From Clostridia bacterium (GTDB lineage Bacteria > Bacillota > Clostridia > Oscillospirales > Butyricicoccaceae), in NCBI GenBank assembly GCA_017552495.1, contig JAFZPW010000095.1, positions 1-9,169 of the forward strand: a DNA stretch of 9,169 bases. The letters run 5' to 3'. Below, piece by piece: positions 1-6,534 of the stretch. Position numbers and translations under genes: made by a program. The notes below the pieces were generated by a model. That model did not search any database. It worked only from the letters and a program-made list of their open reading frames with translations, and had not been told where the DNA came from. Position 1 is the stretch's first letter; each line of letters begins with the position of its first letter.

Positions 1-707
1 AGATGGGAAAAGATGCGCTCCACGGGGATGATCCGCGCTTCCAACTCGCCCCGCTCCCGCAGGGCCTCGATCTGGGAAAAGGTCATCGCGTCGGCCAGGG
101 AAAAATCTCCGCTTCGCACCCGCCGCAGCGCCGCCATGCAGCCGCCGCAGCCCAGCGCCTGCCCCACGTCGTGGCACAGGGCGCGGATATAGGTTCCCTT
201 GGAGCAGGCCACCCGCAGGGCATAGTCCCCCTGAGGCAGCCCCGTCCGGGGCAGAAGCTCCAGCGCGGAAATCTCGATCTCCCGCGCCTGCCGCTCCACC
301 TCGACGCCCTTGCGGGCCAGATCATACAGCCGCTTCCCGCCAACAGACAGAGCGGAATACATGGGCGGAAGCTGCTCTACCGTTCCCGTAAAGGCGGCCA
401 GCGCCGCCTGAAGCTGCTCGGCGGTCACATGAGGCTCGACCTGCGTCAACACCGTTCCCGTCACGTCCTGGGTATCGGTAGTGAGGCCCAGCCGCAAAAC
501 GGCGTGATATTCCTTCTCCTGCCCCGCGGCATAATTTGACGCCCGGGTCGCGCAGCCCAAAAGCACCACCAGAAGGCCGGTTGCCATGGGATCCAGCGTC
601 CCCGCGTGGCCGATCTTTTTCTGCCGCAGCACCCCCCGCAGCTTGGCCACCGCGTCGTGGGAGGTAAAATCGGCGGGCTTGTCCAGCAGCAAAATCCCGT
701 TCAGCAT
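1..707 (-). CDS. truB: tRNA pseudouridine(55) synthase TruB (3' end outside window)
   Basis: TruB converts uridine 55 in the T-loop of most tRNAs to pseudouridine in the cytoplasm. The reading frame starts at the ATG at 707-705 and stays open to the left edge, giving about 235 residues of a protein usually near 290-300; the missing part is the C-terminal, PUA-like end. Visible family motifs are the N-terminal LLLDKPADFTSHD (residues 6-18) and GHAGTLDPMATG (33-44), whose Asp39 is the expected catalytic aspartate, followed by the PPMYSALSVGGKRLYDLAR segment and the CSKGTYIRAL motif. The start is supported by GGAG 8 nt upstream. It overlaps the end of nrnA by 7 bp (ATGCTGA), so it is probably translationally coupled to it. 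The usual next gene, ribF, would lie beyond the edge. Identification is secure from the motifs and the context. Confidence 0.96.
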   Translation of the reverse strand, partial: MLNGILLLDKPADFTSHDAVAKLRGVLRQKKIGHAGTLDPMATGLLVVLLGCATRASNYAAGQEKEYHAVLRLGLTTDTQDVTGTVLTQVEPHVTAEQLQAALAAFTGTVEQLPPMYSALSVGGKRLYDLARKGVEVERQAREIEISALELLPRTGLPQGDYALRVACSKGTYIRALCHDVGQALGCGGCMAALRRVRSGDFSLADAMTFSQIEALRERGELEARIIPVERIFSH

Positions 708-1666
708 AGAGCGAGCTCCGCGGCGGCCGCCGTCATCAGCCGCTTCGCCGCCTCCTCGGGCGGGCCGGAAAGGGTGCAGCCCGCCGCCCGGGGATGTCCG
801 CCGCCGCCGAAGCCCCGGCAGATGCGGCTGGCGTCGGCGGGTTTGTGGGTGCGGACCGAGGCCTTGCAGGCAAGGTCTTTTTTATTTTGCGTCAGGATGA
901 TGCCGCAGTCCACGCCCTCCAGCGCCATGGTAAGCGTGGCGAGATTGTCCAGATCGTCGTCGGTGGCGCCGATGGAATCGAGCCACGGCCTGTCCAGCCA
1001 GGAGCAGGCGATCCGCCCGTCGGCGGAAAAGATCATTTTGTCGAACATCGTCTTTTCGATCAAAAAGCGGTTTTTGCTCTTTGCCTCAAAAAAGATGTGG
1101 TTGTACCGGTGAAAATCCACTCCCGCCTCGATGGCGCCGGCGGCGATGCGATGGGCCAGCGGAGTGGTGTTGGAAAATTTGAAGCAGCCCGTGTCGGTGG
1201 ACACGGCGATATACAGCGCCTCCCACATGGGCAGATCGGGTACGACCTCCAGCGCCTGCAAAACGGCCCAGACCACCTCGCCCGCCGCGGCGGCGTGTTC
1301 CTCCAGCGCCAGTTCGCGGGCATAGCCCACGTTGGAGGGATGATGGTCGAGGCACAGATCCACCCGTCCGGCAAAGCCTCCGGCGCTGTCGGGAAGCAGA
1401 GAAATGTCCGCGATGTCCACGGCGCAGATCCGGTCGGGAACAAAGTCCGGCGCGGCCAAAAGTCCCTCCAGCAAAAAGCCCAGGCGGGGCGTCAGATCTT
1501 CATTGGGAAAGACAAACGCCTGCTTCCCCATCCTGTTAAGGCCGCGGCACAGCGCGGCGGCCGAGCCCACGGTGTCGCCGTCGGGGCGGCGATGGGTCAA
1601 AATCAGGATGCTTTGAGCCTCGCGCAGCCGTGCGGCGGCGGTCTTTGCGTCAATCCGTCTGCTCAT
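701..1666 (-). CDS. nrnA: DHH/DHHA1 phosphoesterase, NrnA-type (oligoribonuclease / pAp phosphatase)
   Basis: This is a 321-residue cytosolic DHH-family phosphoesterase. Bacillota NrnA degrades 2-5-mer nanoRNAs and dephosphorylates pAp; that function is known from the family and not shown here. Metal-binding motifs are all present: HRRPDGDTVGS (residues 25-35), a VDIAD segment (83-87), the signature DHH at 107-109, and the DHHA1 substrate-binding GGGGHPRAAG at 287-296. Length matches the family (about 310-325). The ATG at 1666 is preceded by GGAGGAGG inside the end of rbfA, with a 17-bp overlap between the genes, and its own TGA overlaps the truB start. A rbfA-nrnA-truB run is typical of Bacillota. 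Substrate preference among DHH/DHHA1 proteins (NrnA, NrnB, cyclic-dinucleotide phosphodiesterases) cannot be fixed by sequence alone, but no extra sensory domain is present, which argues against a GdpP-type enzyme. Confidence 0.93.
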   Translation of the reverse strand: MSRRIDAKTAAARLREAQSILILTHRRPDGDTVGSAAALCRGLNRMGKQAFVFPNEDLTPRLGFLLEGLLAAPDFVPDRICAVDIADISLLPDSAGGFAGRVDLCLDHHPSNVGYARELALEEHAAAAGEVVWAVLQALEVVPDLPMWEALYIAVSTDTGCFKFSNTTPLAHRIAAGAIEAGVDFHRYNHIFFEAKSKNRFLIEKTMFDKMIFSADGRIACSWLDRPWLDSIGATDDDLDNLATLTMALEGVDCGIILTQNKKDLACKASVRTHKPADASRICRGFGGGGHPRAAGCTLSGPPEEAAKRLMTAAAAELALC

Positions 1667-2039
1667 GGGCTTCCTCCTCCGGCTCGTCGGCGGGGATGTC
1701 CAGCGTATGGAGCACGGCGGCGATATGGGCGCCGTGGGCGATGGACTCGTCCATGACGAACACCAGCTCCGGCGTATAACGGAGCTGCACCCGCCGGGCC
1801 AGCTCCCGCCGCAGATACCCGGAACAGGATTTCAGCCCTTTTTTCAGTTCTTTGGGGTCATATTCCCCCAGCGCGCTGAGATAGACCCTGCACCAGCGCA
1901 TATCGTTGGTGACCTCGCAGCGCACCACCGACAGCATGGGTCCGGACACCCGGGGATCCTTTACGTCCCGCAGAAGCGTGGCGATCTCCCGGGTTACTTC
2001 TTCCGAGATCCGCTGCACGCGGTTGGAATTGTATGGCAT
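1650..2039 (-). CDS. rbfA: 30S ribosome-binding factor RbfA
   Basis: RbfA binds the 30S subunit late in assembly, near the 5' helix of 16S rRNA, and helps its maturation. The product is 129 residues with the expected single KH-like domain: the NRVQRISEEVTREIATLL helix at the N-terminus, the VKDPRV turn, the SVVRCEVTNDMRWCRVYLS strands, and near the C-terminus SIAHGAHI, where the kinked AxG motif of RbfA sits. The C-terminal tail is acidic (EPEEEAHE). Two ATGs lie close together (2045 and 2039). AAGGAG at 2053-2048 is only 2 nt from the first but 8 nt from the second, so MPYNSNRVQ is the better start; the alternative adds just two residues. It normally follows infB directly, but here a permease gene separates them. 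Its end overlaps nrnA by 17 bp. Confidence 0.96.
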   Translation of the reverse strand: MPYNSNRVQRISEEVTREIATLLRDVKDPRVSGPMLSVVRCEVTNDMRWCRVYLSALGEYDPKELKKGLKSCSGYLRRELARRVQLRYTPELVFVMDESIAHGAHIAAVLHTLDIPADEPEEEAHEQTD

Positions 2040-2047
2040 ATTCATTT

Positions 2048-2053
2048 CTCCTT
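2048..2053 (-). promoter_or_regulatory. Shine-Dalgarno of rbfA (decides the start)
   Basis: AAGGAG on the minus strand. Spacing is 8 nt to the ATG at 2039-2037 but only 2 nt to the upstream in-frame ATG at 2045-2043, so it selects the downstream start. Confidence 0.7.
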
Positions 2054-2079
2054 TTTCGGTTTGATCTTTCTCCGGCGCG

Positions 2080-2961
2080 TCACGGCGTTTCCCGCTCCTT
2101 CCCGTGTCTGCCGGGGAGCTGCATCAACAGCAGGCTCACCACCATCAGCGCCGCGCCCAGATAACCCCGGGGATGGAGCCGCTCTCCCGCCAGAACATAC
2201 GCAACCCCGGCGGAAAACACCGGCTCCAGCGTAAAAATCAGCGCCACCCGGGCGGGAGAGGTGTAACGCTGCTGGGTGGTCTGGATCACAAAGGCCAGCC
2301 CCGAGCAAAACAGGCCCAGGGTCAGCGCCGCGCCCCATACCGCCGCCGTCTGGGGCAGCCGGGGCTGCTCAAACACCAGCGCCAGCGCCAAAAACACCGT
2401 GCCCGTCACCCCGATCTCCACCACGCTCATGCCGATGGGATCCACCCGCGGCCGCGCTACGGCCCGGTCGGTGATGACGATGTCGGCGGCATAAAATACC
2501 GAGCACATCAGGCATAAAAGATCGCCCGCGGCAAAGCGCAACCCCTCGCCCAACGTCAGCAGCGCCAGCCCGGCGGTACACAAAAGCAGCGCCAGCGCCA
2601 GCCGCTTCCCCGGCTTCTTCCGAAAGACCGCCAGCTCGATGAGCGGCGTGATAAGGACGGCCAGACAACTGATGAAGCCCGCGTTGGAAAGCGAGGTGTG
2701 CATCACGCCATAGGTGGCGCCCACATAGACCGCCACCAGCACCAGCCCCACCAGCGCGCCCCATTTGGCCGTTTCCCCGTTCAGGGCCCGCAGATGCCTG
2801 CGATAGACCAGTCCCAGCACAAAAAACGCGCTGAGAAAGCGGAGGGCGTTGAGGGTGAGCGTGTCCACCTCCGCGAGGCAGATCCGGGTGAAATAATAAG
2901 ATATGCCCCAAAACGCCGTGGACAGTACCAGCAGCCCCTCGGCCCGGCGCTGTTTCCCCAT
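2080..2961 (-). CDS. DMT-superfamily EamA-type membrane transporter
   Basis: The product is a 293-residue integral membrane protein with two EamA repeats (about residues 9-135 and 147-283) and roughly ten hydrophobic segments, as in drug/metabolite transporter exporters. The second repeat carries the family's FTLEPVFSAGVAY motif (EPVF at 246-249), and the first has the FWGISYYFTR segment after TM1. These proteins commonly export amino acids, nucleosides or related metabolites; the substrate cannot be predicted here. The chosen ATG at 2961 has AAAGGAGG 6 nt upstream. An upstream extension of 26 codons is open but would run through two palindromes and lacks a good ribosome site, so it is rejected. 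The gene interrupts the normal infB-rbfA junction and is preceded by strong hairpins that probably uncouple its expression from infB. It is 40 bp before rbfA. Its base and codon use look like those of its neighbours. Confidence 0.9.
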   Translation of the reverse strand: MGKQRRAEGLLVLSTAFWGISYYFTRICLAEVDTLTLNALRFLSAFFVLGLVYRRHLRALNGETAKWGALVGLVLVAVYVGATYGVMHTSLSNAGFISCLAVLITPLIELAVFRKKPGKRLALALLLCTAGLALLTLGEGLRFAAGDLLCLMCSVFYAADIVITDRAVARPRVDPIGMSVVEIGVTGTVFLALALVFEQPRLPQTAAVWGAALTLGLFCSGLAFVIQTTQQRYTSPARVALIFTLEPVFSAGVAYVLAGERLHPRGYLGAALMVVSLLLMQLPGRHGKERETP

Positions 2962-2967
2962 TCTTTT

Positions 2968-2975
2968 CCTCCTTT
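2968..2975 (-). promoter_or_regulatory. Strong Shine-Dalgarno of the EamA gene (decides the start)
   Basis: AAAGGAGG lies 6 nt before the ATG at 2961-2959. Its first three bases are the last three of the 18-bp palindrome at 2973-2990, so folding of that palindrome in mRNA would partly cover the site. Confidence 0.75.
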
Positions 2976-2990
2976 GCCCCCGGGGGCAAA
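2973..2990. repeat. 18-bp perfect palindrome before the EamA gene
   Basis: TTTGCCCCCGGGGGCAAA is perfectly self-complementary. As RNA it can form a 7-bp stem with a CCGG loop, abutting and partly including the Shine-Dalgarno of the permease gene. It could act as a translational gate, as part of a composite terminator with the adjacent hairpin, or as a protein site; the sequence does not decide between these. Confidence 0.75.
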
Positions 2991-2993
2991 TCA

Positions 2994-3031
2994 GCAAAAG
3001 CGGAAAAACCCTTCCGTTTTTCCGCTTTTGC
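2994..3031 (-). terminator. 16-bp perfect hairpin after infB (terminator or intercistronic stem)
   Basis: GCAAAAGCGGAAAAAC and its exact reverse complement flank a 6-nt loop (GGAAGG on the minus strand). It starts 8 nt after the infB TAA. A 16-bp stem without mismatch is unlikely by chance. It lacks a clean downstream U-tract (TGATTTGCC follows), so it may be a partial terminator, a 3'-end stabiliser that uncouples infB from the permease, or both. The inverted repeat is certain; its function is inferred. Confidence 0.65.
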
Positions 3032-3039
3032 CCAGACAA

Positions 3040-5484
3040 TTACCGCTTGACCTCTTCCATAACGAAGGCTTCCACAATGTCGCCCACCTTCACGTCGTTG
3101 AACTTTTCAAAGCTCATGCCGCATTCAAAGCCGGCGGACACCTCTTTGGCGTCGTCCTTGAAGCGCTTGAGGCTGGAGAGGGCTCCCTCGTGAATGACGA
3201 TGCTGTCGCGGACGATGCGCACCTTTTCGTTGCGCTGCATCTTGCCGTCCTGCACATAGCAGCCGGCAATGGTGCCCACGCCGCTGACCTTGAATGTCTG
3301 GCGCACCTCGGCATGGCCCAGCACCACTTCTTTATACGTAGGAGCCAGCATGCCCTTCATGGCCTGCTCGATCTCCTCCAGGCAATCGTAAATAATGCGA
3401 TAGAGGCGCATATCCACATGGGCCTGCGCCGCGGCCTCGGAGATGCCCGCCTCAGGCCGCACGTTGAAGCCCACGATGATGGCGTTGGACGCCTCGGCCA
3501 GCATCACGTCGCTGGAATTGATGCCGCCCACGCCGTTGTGGATCACGCGGACGCGCACCTCTTCGTTGCTCAGCTTCTCCAGCGACGCCTTGACCGCCTC
3601 GGCGGAGCCCTGCACGTCGGCCTTGACGATGATGTTGAGATCCTTGACGCTGCCCTGCTCGATGGAGGAGAAGAGATTCTCCAGCGTCACCTTCTGCATG
3701 GCGGCAGCCTGTTTTTCCTTTTCCTCGAATTTGCGCTTTTCGGCCAGTGTGCGGGCCATGCGCTCGTCCTCCACGGCATAAAATACGTCGCCGGCGCCGG
3801 GCACCTCGGCCAGACCCACGATCTCCACGGGGACAGAGGGCCCCGCGTTTTCCATCTTGCGGCCCTTTTCATCGCTCATGGCGCGGACGCGGCCCACGGC
3901 GGTGCCCGCGATGACGATATCGCCGCTGTGGAGGGTTCCGTTCTGGATCAGCACGGTGGCCACCGGGCCCCGGCCGCGATCCAGCTTGGCTTCAATAACG
4001 GTGCCCTTGGCCAGACGGTTGGGGTTGGCCTTGAGCTCCAGCATATCGGCGGTGAGCAGCACCATTTCCAGCAGATTGTCGATGCCCTCGCCCTTCAGCG
4101 CGGAAATGGGACAAACGATGGTGCTGCCGCCCCATTCCTCGGGCACCAGCCCATGCTCGGTAAGCTGCTGGAGCACCCGGTCGGGGTTGGCGTTGTGCTT
4201 GTCGATCTTGTTGACCGCCACGATCAGCGGCACGTCGGCGGCCTTTGCGTGGTTGATGGCCTCGATGGTCTGCGGCATGATGCCGTCGTCGGCAGCCACC
4301 ACCAGAATGGCCACGTCTGTGACCTGCGCGCCCCGGGCGCGCATGGAGGTAAAGGCCGCGTGACCCGGCGTATCCAGGAAGGTGATGTCCCGCTCACCCA
4401 GCTTGACGCGGTAAGCGCCGATGTGCTGGGTGATGCCGCCGGCCTCGCCGGCGGTGACGTTGGTTTTGCGGATGGCGTCCAGCAGCGAGGTCTTGCCGTG
4501 GTCCACGTGGCCCATGACCACCACCACGGGGGCGCGGGTCTGAAGTTCCTCCGCCTTATCCTCGTGCTCGTCGAACAGACGCTCTTCGATGGTGACCACC
4601 ACTTCCTTTTCGGGCACGGCGCCCAGCTCCATGGCCACCAGCGAAGCGGTGTCGTAATCAATGTTCTGGGACACGTTGGCCAGAACGCCCAGCTTCATCA
4701 ACTGCTTGATGACCTCGGCCGCCGTCTTTTTCAGGCGGGAGGCCAGCTCGCCCACCGAGATCTCGTCGGGGATGAGCACCTTGAGGGGCTGCTTTTTGAT
4801 CTGCGCCTGCTGCTCCAGCCGGCGCAGCTTTTCCTGCTCCTCCTGCCGGCGCTTGTTGCCGAACTGGGGCCGGCGGGTGTCCTTTTTCACCAGTTTTTGC
4901 TTGTTGCCCTGATTCTGGTTGAAGCGGCCGGCCTGCTGAGGCACCAGCGTGTCAAGCCGCTCGTCGTATTTGGCGATGTTGACGCTATTGCCCCGGGTGT
5001 CCACATAGTGCCGCTTAGCGGTTTCGGAAGCGGCAGGCTTTCCTTCGCTCTTTTTCTCCGGCGGCGTATGCTGCAGGGTCTGGCCCTGAGGCCGCGCCTG
5101 GGCGGGCTTTTTGGGCTGCTTGGCCTTTTCGGCCTTTTCCGCAGCCTGAGCCGCCGCCTTTTCGTTGGCGCGGATGCGCTCCTCCTCGGCCTTCTGCGCC
5201 TCACGGATGCGGGCGGCCGCCTCCTCCTGCTGCTTTTTGATGCGATCTTCCGCGGCCTGCTTCCGCTGCTGGGCGGCCTGCGCCGCCGTGGCGCGGATAT
5301 CCTCCAGCGACGCCACCTGGCGCTGCTGGGTCAAATAGTCAAACAGCGGGCTTGCCTCCTCGGGCAGGATGCTCTGCGAGGGCTTATAGGTCAGCCCCAG
5401 CGCCGCCAGCGCGGCGCAGATCTCCTTGCTAGGAAGATCAAAATCCTTTGCCAGTTCCGAGATTTTGATTTTGTTGATTGCCAT
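3040..5484 (-). CDS. infB: Translation initiation factor IF-2
   Basis: IF-2 is the GTPase that brings initiator fMet-tRNA to the 30S subunit and promotes 50S joining. The 814 residues hold, in order, a first IF2_N domain (about 1-55), a long charged Ala/Glu/Lys/Gln-rich linker, probably helical then disordered (about 60-230), a second IF2_N domain (about 233-290), the GTPase domain, and the beta-barrel and C-terminal domains that bind fMet-tRNA. GTPase motifs are intact: GHVDHGKT (G1, 325-332), GGITQHIG (G2, 349-356), DTPGH (G3, 371-375), NKID (G4, 425-428) and a SALKG G5. The protein is longer than B. subtilis IF-2 (about 716), the excess being in the linker. ATG at 5484 follows a purine-rich AAGGGGGA site and lies 3 bp after the ylxQ stop, so the two are coupled. 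A strong hairpin follows the TAA. Confidence 0.98.
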   Translation of the reverse strand: MAINKIKISELAKDFDLPSKEICAALAALGLTYKPSQSILPEEASPLFDYLTQQRQVASLEDIRATAAQAAQQRKQAAEDRIKKQQEEAAARIREAQKAEEERIRANEKAAAQAAEKAEKAKQPKKPAQARPQGQTLQHTPPEKKSEGKPAASETAKRHYVDTRGNSVNIAKYDERLDTLVPQQAGRFNQNQGNKQKLVKKDTRRPQFGNKRRQEEQEKLRRLEQQAQIKKQPLKVLIPDEISVGELASRLKKTAAEVIKQLMKLGVLANVSQNIDYDTASLVAMELGAVPEKEVVVTIEERLFDEHEDKAEELQTRAPVVVVMGHVDHGKTSLLDAIRKTNVTAGEAGGITQHIGAYRVKLGERDITFLDTPGHAAFTSMRARGAQVTDVAILVVAADDGIMPQTIEAINHAKAADVPLIVAVNKIDKHNANPDRVLQQLTEHGLVPEEWGGSTIVCPISALKGEGIDNLLEMVLLTADMLELKANPNRLAKGTVIEAKLDRGRGPVATVLIQNGTLHSGDIVIAGTAVGRVRAMSDEKGRKMENAGPSVPVEIVGLAEVPGAGDVFYAVEDERMARTLAEKRKFEEKEKQAAAMQKVTLENLFSSIEQGSVKDLNIIVKADVQGSAEAVKASLEKLSNEEVRVRVIHNGVGGINSSDVMLAEASNAIIVGFNVRPEAGISEAAAQAHVDMRLYRIIYDCLEEIEQAMKGMLAPTYKEVVLGHAEVRQTFKVSGVGTIAGCYVQDGKMQRNEKVRIVRDSIVIHEGALSSLKRFKDDAKEVSAGFECGMSFEKFNDVKVGDIVEAFVMEEVKR

Positions 5485-5487
5485 AAC

Positions 5488-6006
5488 TCAGTTCCCCCTT
5501 TTTCCCGTGACGTGCGGCGTCGGTTTGCTTCCGTGGTTCCCGGAAGCGGCGCGCCGCTTTCCGGCGCGAGGCGCGGCAGCCGTTTTCGGGCCGCCCTTTC
5601 CGGCTCCTTTGGATGGCGCCGGAGCTTCTTTTTTTCGTAATTTCTTGTCTTTTCGCTTCTTTTCCCGTTCCAGTCTGACCCGAAGGACCCCGGCGGCTTC
5701 GTCCTCCCCCAGTTTCTCGCACAGGGACAGGGCAAATCCCGTATCCAGCACGGCAAAGGCGGCGCATTCCTTCACGCCCAGCGCATCGCCCAGCCGCCCT
5801 TTGCTCTCATCCAGCGGCAAAAGCAGGATCTCCCGCTCGCCCCGGGCGTTCTGCATCCCGTGGAGGGTGTTGGCCGAGGCGTCCTTCGCCACAGCCAGCA
5901 GGCGGGCTTTGCCCAGACGGGCGGCGTCGTAGGCGTCTTCCGCGCCCATCGCCATGGCCCCGGCCCGGCGGATAAGGCCCAAAAAACCCAAAACCGCGTC
6001 GTTCAT
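5488..6006 (-). CDS. ylxQ: YlxQ-like L7Ae-family RNA-binding protein with long basic tail
   Basis: The first ~110 of 172 residues match the L7Ae/L30e/YlxQ fold that recognises kink-turn RNA: a start like LGFLGLIRRAGAMAMGAEDA, a KARLLAVAKDAS strand, and an ECAAFAVLDTGFALSLCEKL end. The family member in B. subtilis is about 100 residues, with no settled role beyond RNA binding. From about residue 112 this protein adds a tail of some 60 residues rich in Lys, Arg, Ala, Gly and Pro (starting EREKKRKDKKLRKKE), likely disordered and RNA- or ribosome-binding. The ATG overlaps the ylxR stop as ATGA, and its own TGA lies 3 bp before infB, so all three genes should be translated together. The tail shares the frame and codon style of the domain, and infB begins right after it, so it does not look like a frameshift artefact. 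Confidence 0.88.
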   Translation of the reverse strand: MNDAVLGFLGLIRRAGAMAMGAEDAYDAARLGKARLLAVAKDASANTLHGMQNARGEREILLLPLDESKGRLGDALGVKECAAFAVLDTGFALSLCEKLGEDEAAGVLRVRLEREKKRKDKKLRKKEAPAPSKGAGKGGPKTAAAPRAGKRRAASGNHGSKPTPHVTGKRGN

Positions 6007-6272
6007 TCGTCATCCTCCTCCATCTGCGCCCGGAGAGCGTCGTAAACGTCGGGCGTGATCTCGATCTCCAGCGCGCGATTCAGGGCGCGGGACTTGATCG
6101 CCCGCTCCAGACAGGCCGTGCTGCGGCAGATGTAGGCGCCCTTGCCGGGCAGCTTGCCTCTGGCGTCATAGACCGCCTTGCCTTCCGGCGTGCGGACGAT
6201 GCGCGCCAAATGCGGTTTTTCCCGATGTTCCCGGCAGGCCACGCATTGGCGGATCGGTATTTTTTTCGGCAT
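6003..6272 (-). CDS. ylxR: YlxR family RNA-binding protein (RnpM-like)
   Basis: This is an 89-residue basic protein with the YlxR (DUF448) pattern: RQCVACREHREK near the start, then LARIVRTPEGKAVYDARGKLPGKGAYIC, then a C-terminal helix region. Cysteines sit at 10, 13, 49 and 54, a spacing that could bind metal or be structural. In B. subtilis, YlxR has been reported to bind RNase P RNA and modulate the enzyme (renamed RnpM); this role is inferred for this copy. The ATG at 6272 has AAGGAG 8 nt upstream. An in-frame ATG at 6314 would add 14 residues not typical of the family and would start inside the upstream hairpin, so it is rejected. The end overlaps ylxQ by 4 bp. Unlike the tight downstream genes, it is separated from nusA by 262 bp holding a duplicated nusA end. 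Confidence 0.93.
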   Translation of the reverse strand: MPKKIPIRQCVACREHREKPHLARIVRTPEGKAVYDARGKLPGKGAYICRSTACLERAIKSRALNRALEIEITPDVYDALRAQMEEDDE

Positions 6273-6296
6273 ACGATCAACTCCTTGTCCGGACGG

Positions 6297-6328
6297 CGGA
6301 AGGCGCGTCCCCACAGGGGCGCTTTCCG
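6297..6328. repeat. Long imperfect hairpin upstream of ylxR
   Basis: The arms CGGAAGGCG (6297-6305) and CGCTTTCCG (6320-6328) pair with one mismatch (a G.U wobble in plus-strand RNA, a C-A mismatch in the real minus-strand mRNA). CCCC/GGGG pairs inside around a 3-nt ACA loop, with a 3-nt bulge. It lies between the duplicated nusA tail and the ylxR ribosome site, without a following U-tract, so it is more likely an mRNA structural element or processing site than an intrinsic terminator. Confidence 0.55.
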
Positions 6329-6332
6329 AATT

Positions 6333-6408
6333 CTACTTTGCCTGCGACGCGGGCTTGATGTCGATCTTAAAGCCCGTCAGTTTCGCGGCAAGCCGTGCGT
6401 TCTGGCCC
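6333..6408 (-). pseudogene. Detached second copy of the nusA 3' end (last 24 codons)
   Basis: This block repeats 6535-6610, the end of nusA, at a distance of 202 bp: 73 of 76 positions are identical. It encodes the same residues as NusA 333-356 and then TAG instead of TAA. The differences are at 6333 (stop wobble), 6381 (AAA for AAG, Lys341) and 6396 (GCA for GCG, Ala336); all are third codon positions and all are synonymous. Similarity stops abruptly at both edges. Upstream in frame there is a stop within the spacer and no start codon, so this copy is not an independent gene. It looks like the displaced original 3' end of nusA after an insertion, or one boundary of an integrated element. Confidence 0.9.
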
Positions 6409-6534
6409 GCCCCGTGAAATCTCCGATTTTTCGGGGGCCCCTTCCTTTTATACGCTCCGGTCGGGCTTTACCGCCCTTCCTGCGCGGACGCCGGCAAGCC
6501 GGCGGGAGTCGCTTCGCTCCCCCGAGGGCCAACC
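6409..6534. mobile_element. Hairpin-rich 126-bp spacer between the two nusA ends (candidate mini-element)
   Basis: No coding frame with a start is visible. The segment contains several inverted repeats: CGCCGGC/GCCGGCG (6489-6495 with 6498-6504), GGGAG/CTCCC (6504-6508 with 6517-6521, extended inward by CG/CG), GGGC/GCCC (6463-6466 with 6473-6476), and CCGA/TCGG around TTTT (6423-6434), followed by GGGGGCCCC. A dense run of stems without protein is typical of small interspersed repeats (REP-, BIME- or MITE-like), though I cannot show from one copy that it is mobile. Together with one nusA-end copy it forms a 202-bp unit. The mobile-element label is a hypothesis. Confidence 0.4.

Noticed and set aside
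3..539. A 178-codon plus-strand frame at the left edge
   Set aside because: It is in exact codon register opposite truB, whose minus-strand translation shows the catalytic motifs.
794..1756. A 320-codon plus-strand frame
   Set aside because: It is the antisense shadow of nrnA and the end of rbfA; no motifs, no ribosome site.
2962..3039. Upstream extension of the permease to an ATG at 3039
   Set aside because: The added 26 codons are made of the two palindromes, there is no ribosome site before that ATG, and AAAGGAGG sits at the right distance from the ATG at 2961.
5100..5320. Repetitive Ala/Glu/Lys/Gln codons in infB as a DNA repeat array
   Set aside because: This is the normal low-complexity linker of IF-2; no regular repeat unit is seen and it is not a CRISPR or satellite array.
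2698..5640. A 980-codon open frame on the plus strand
   Set aside because: It lies antisense to infB and runs into both neighbouring genes. Long antisense frames are expected opposite GC-rich genes with strong third-position bias, its product is a His/Leu/Gly-rich composition without domains, and IF-2 on the other strand is unmistakable.
6273..6314. Longer ylxR start at 6314
   Set aside because: The extension lies in the hairpin region and is not family-like, while AAGGAG is 8 nt before the ATG at 6272.
6333..6460. Independent small gene made of spacer plus detached nusA end
   Set aside because: The in-frame sequence upstream of the copy has no ATG or GTG before a stop in the spacer, so it cannot be translated on its own.
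6400..6534. Terminal inverted repeats at the spacer edges (GTTGGCCC against GTTCTGGCCC)
   Set aside because: The match needs a 2-nt gap and is short, so it is too weak to claim as transposon ends.
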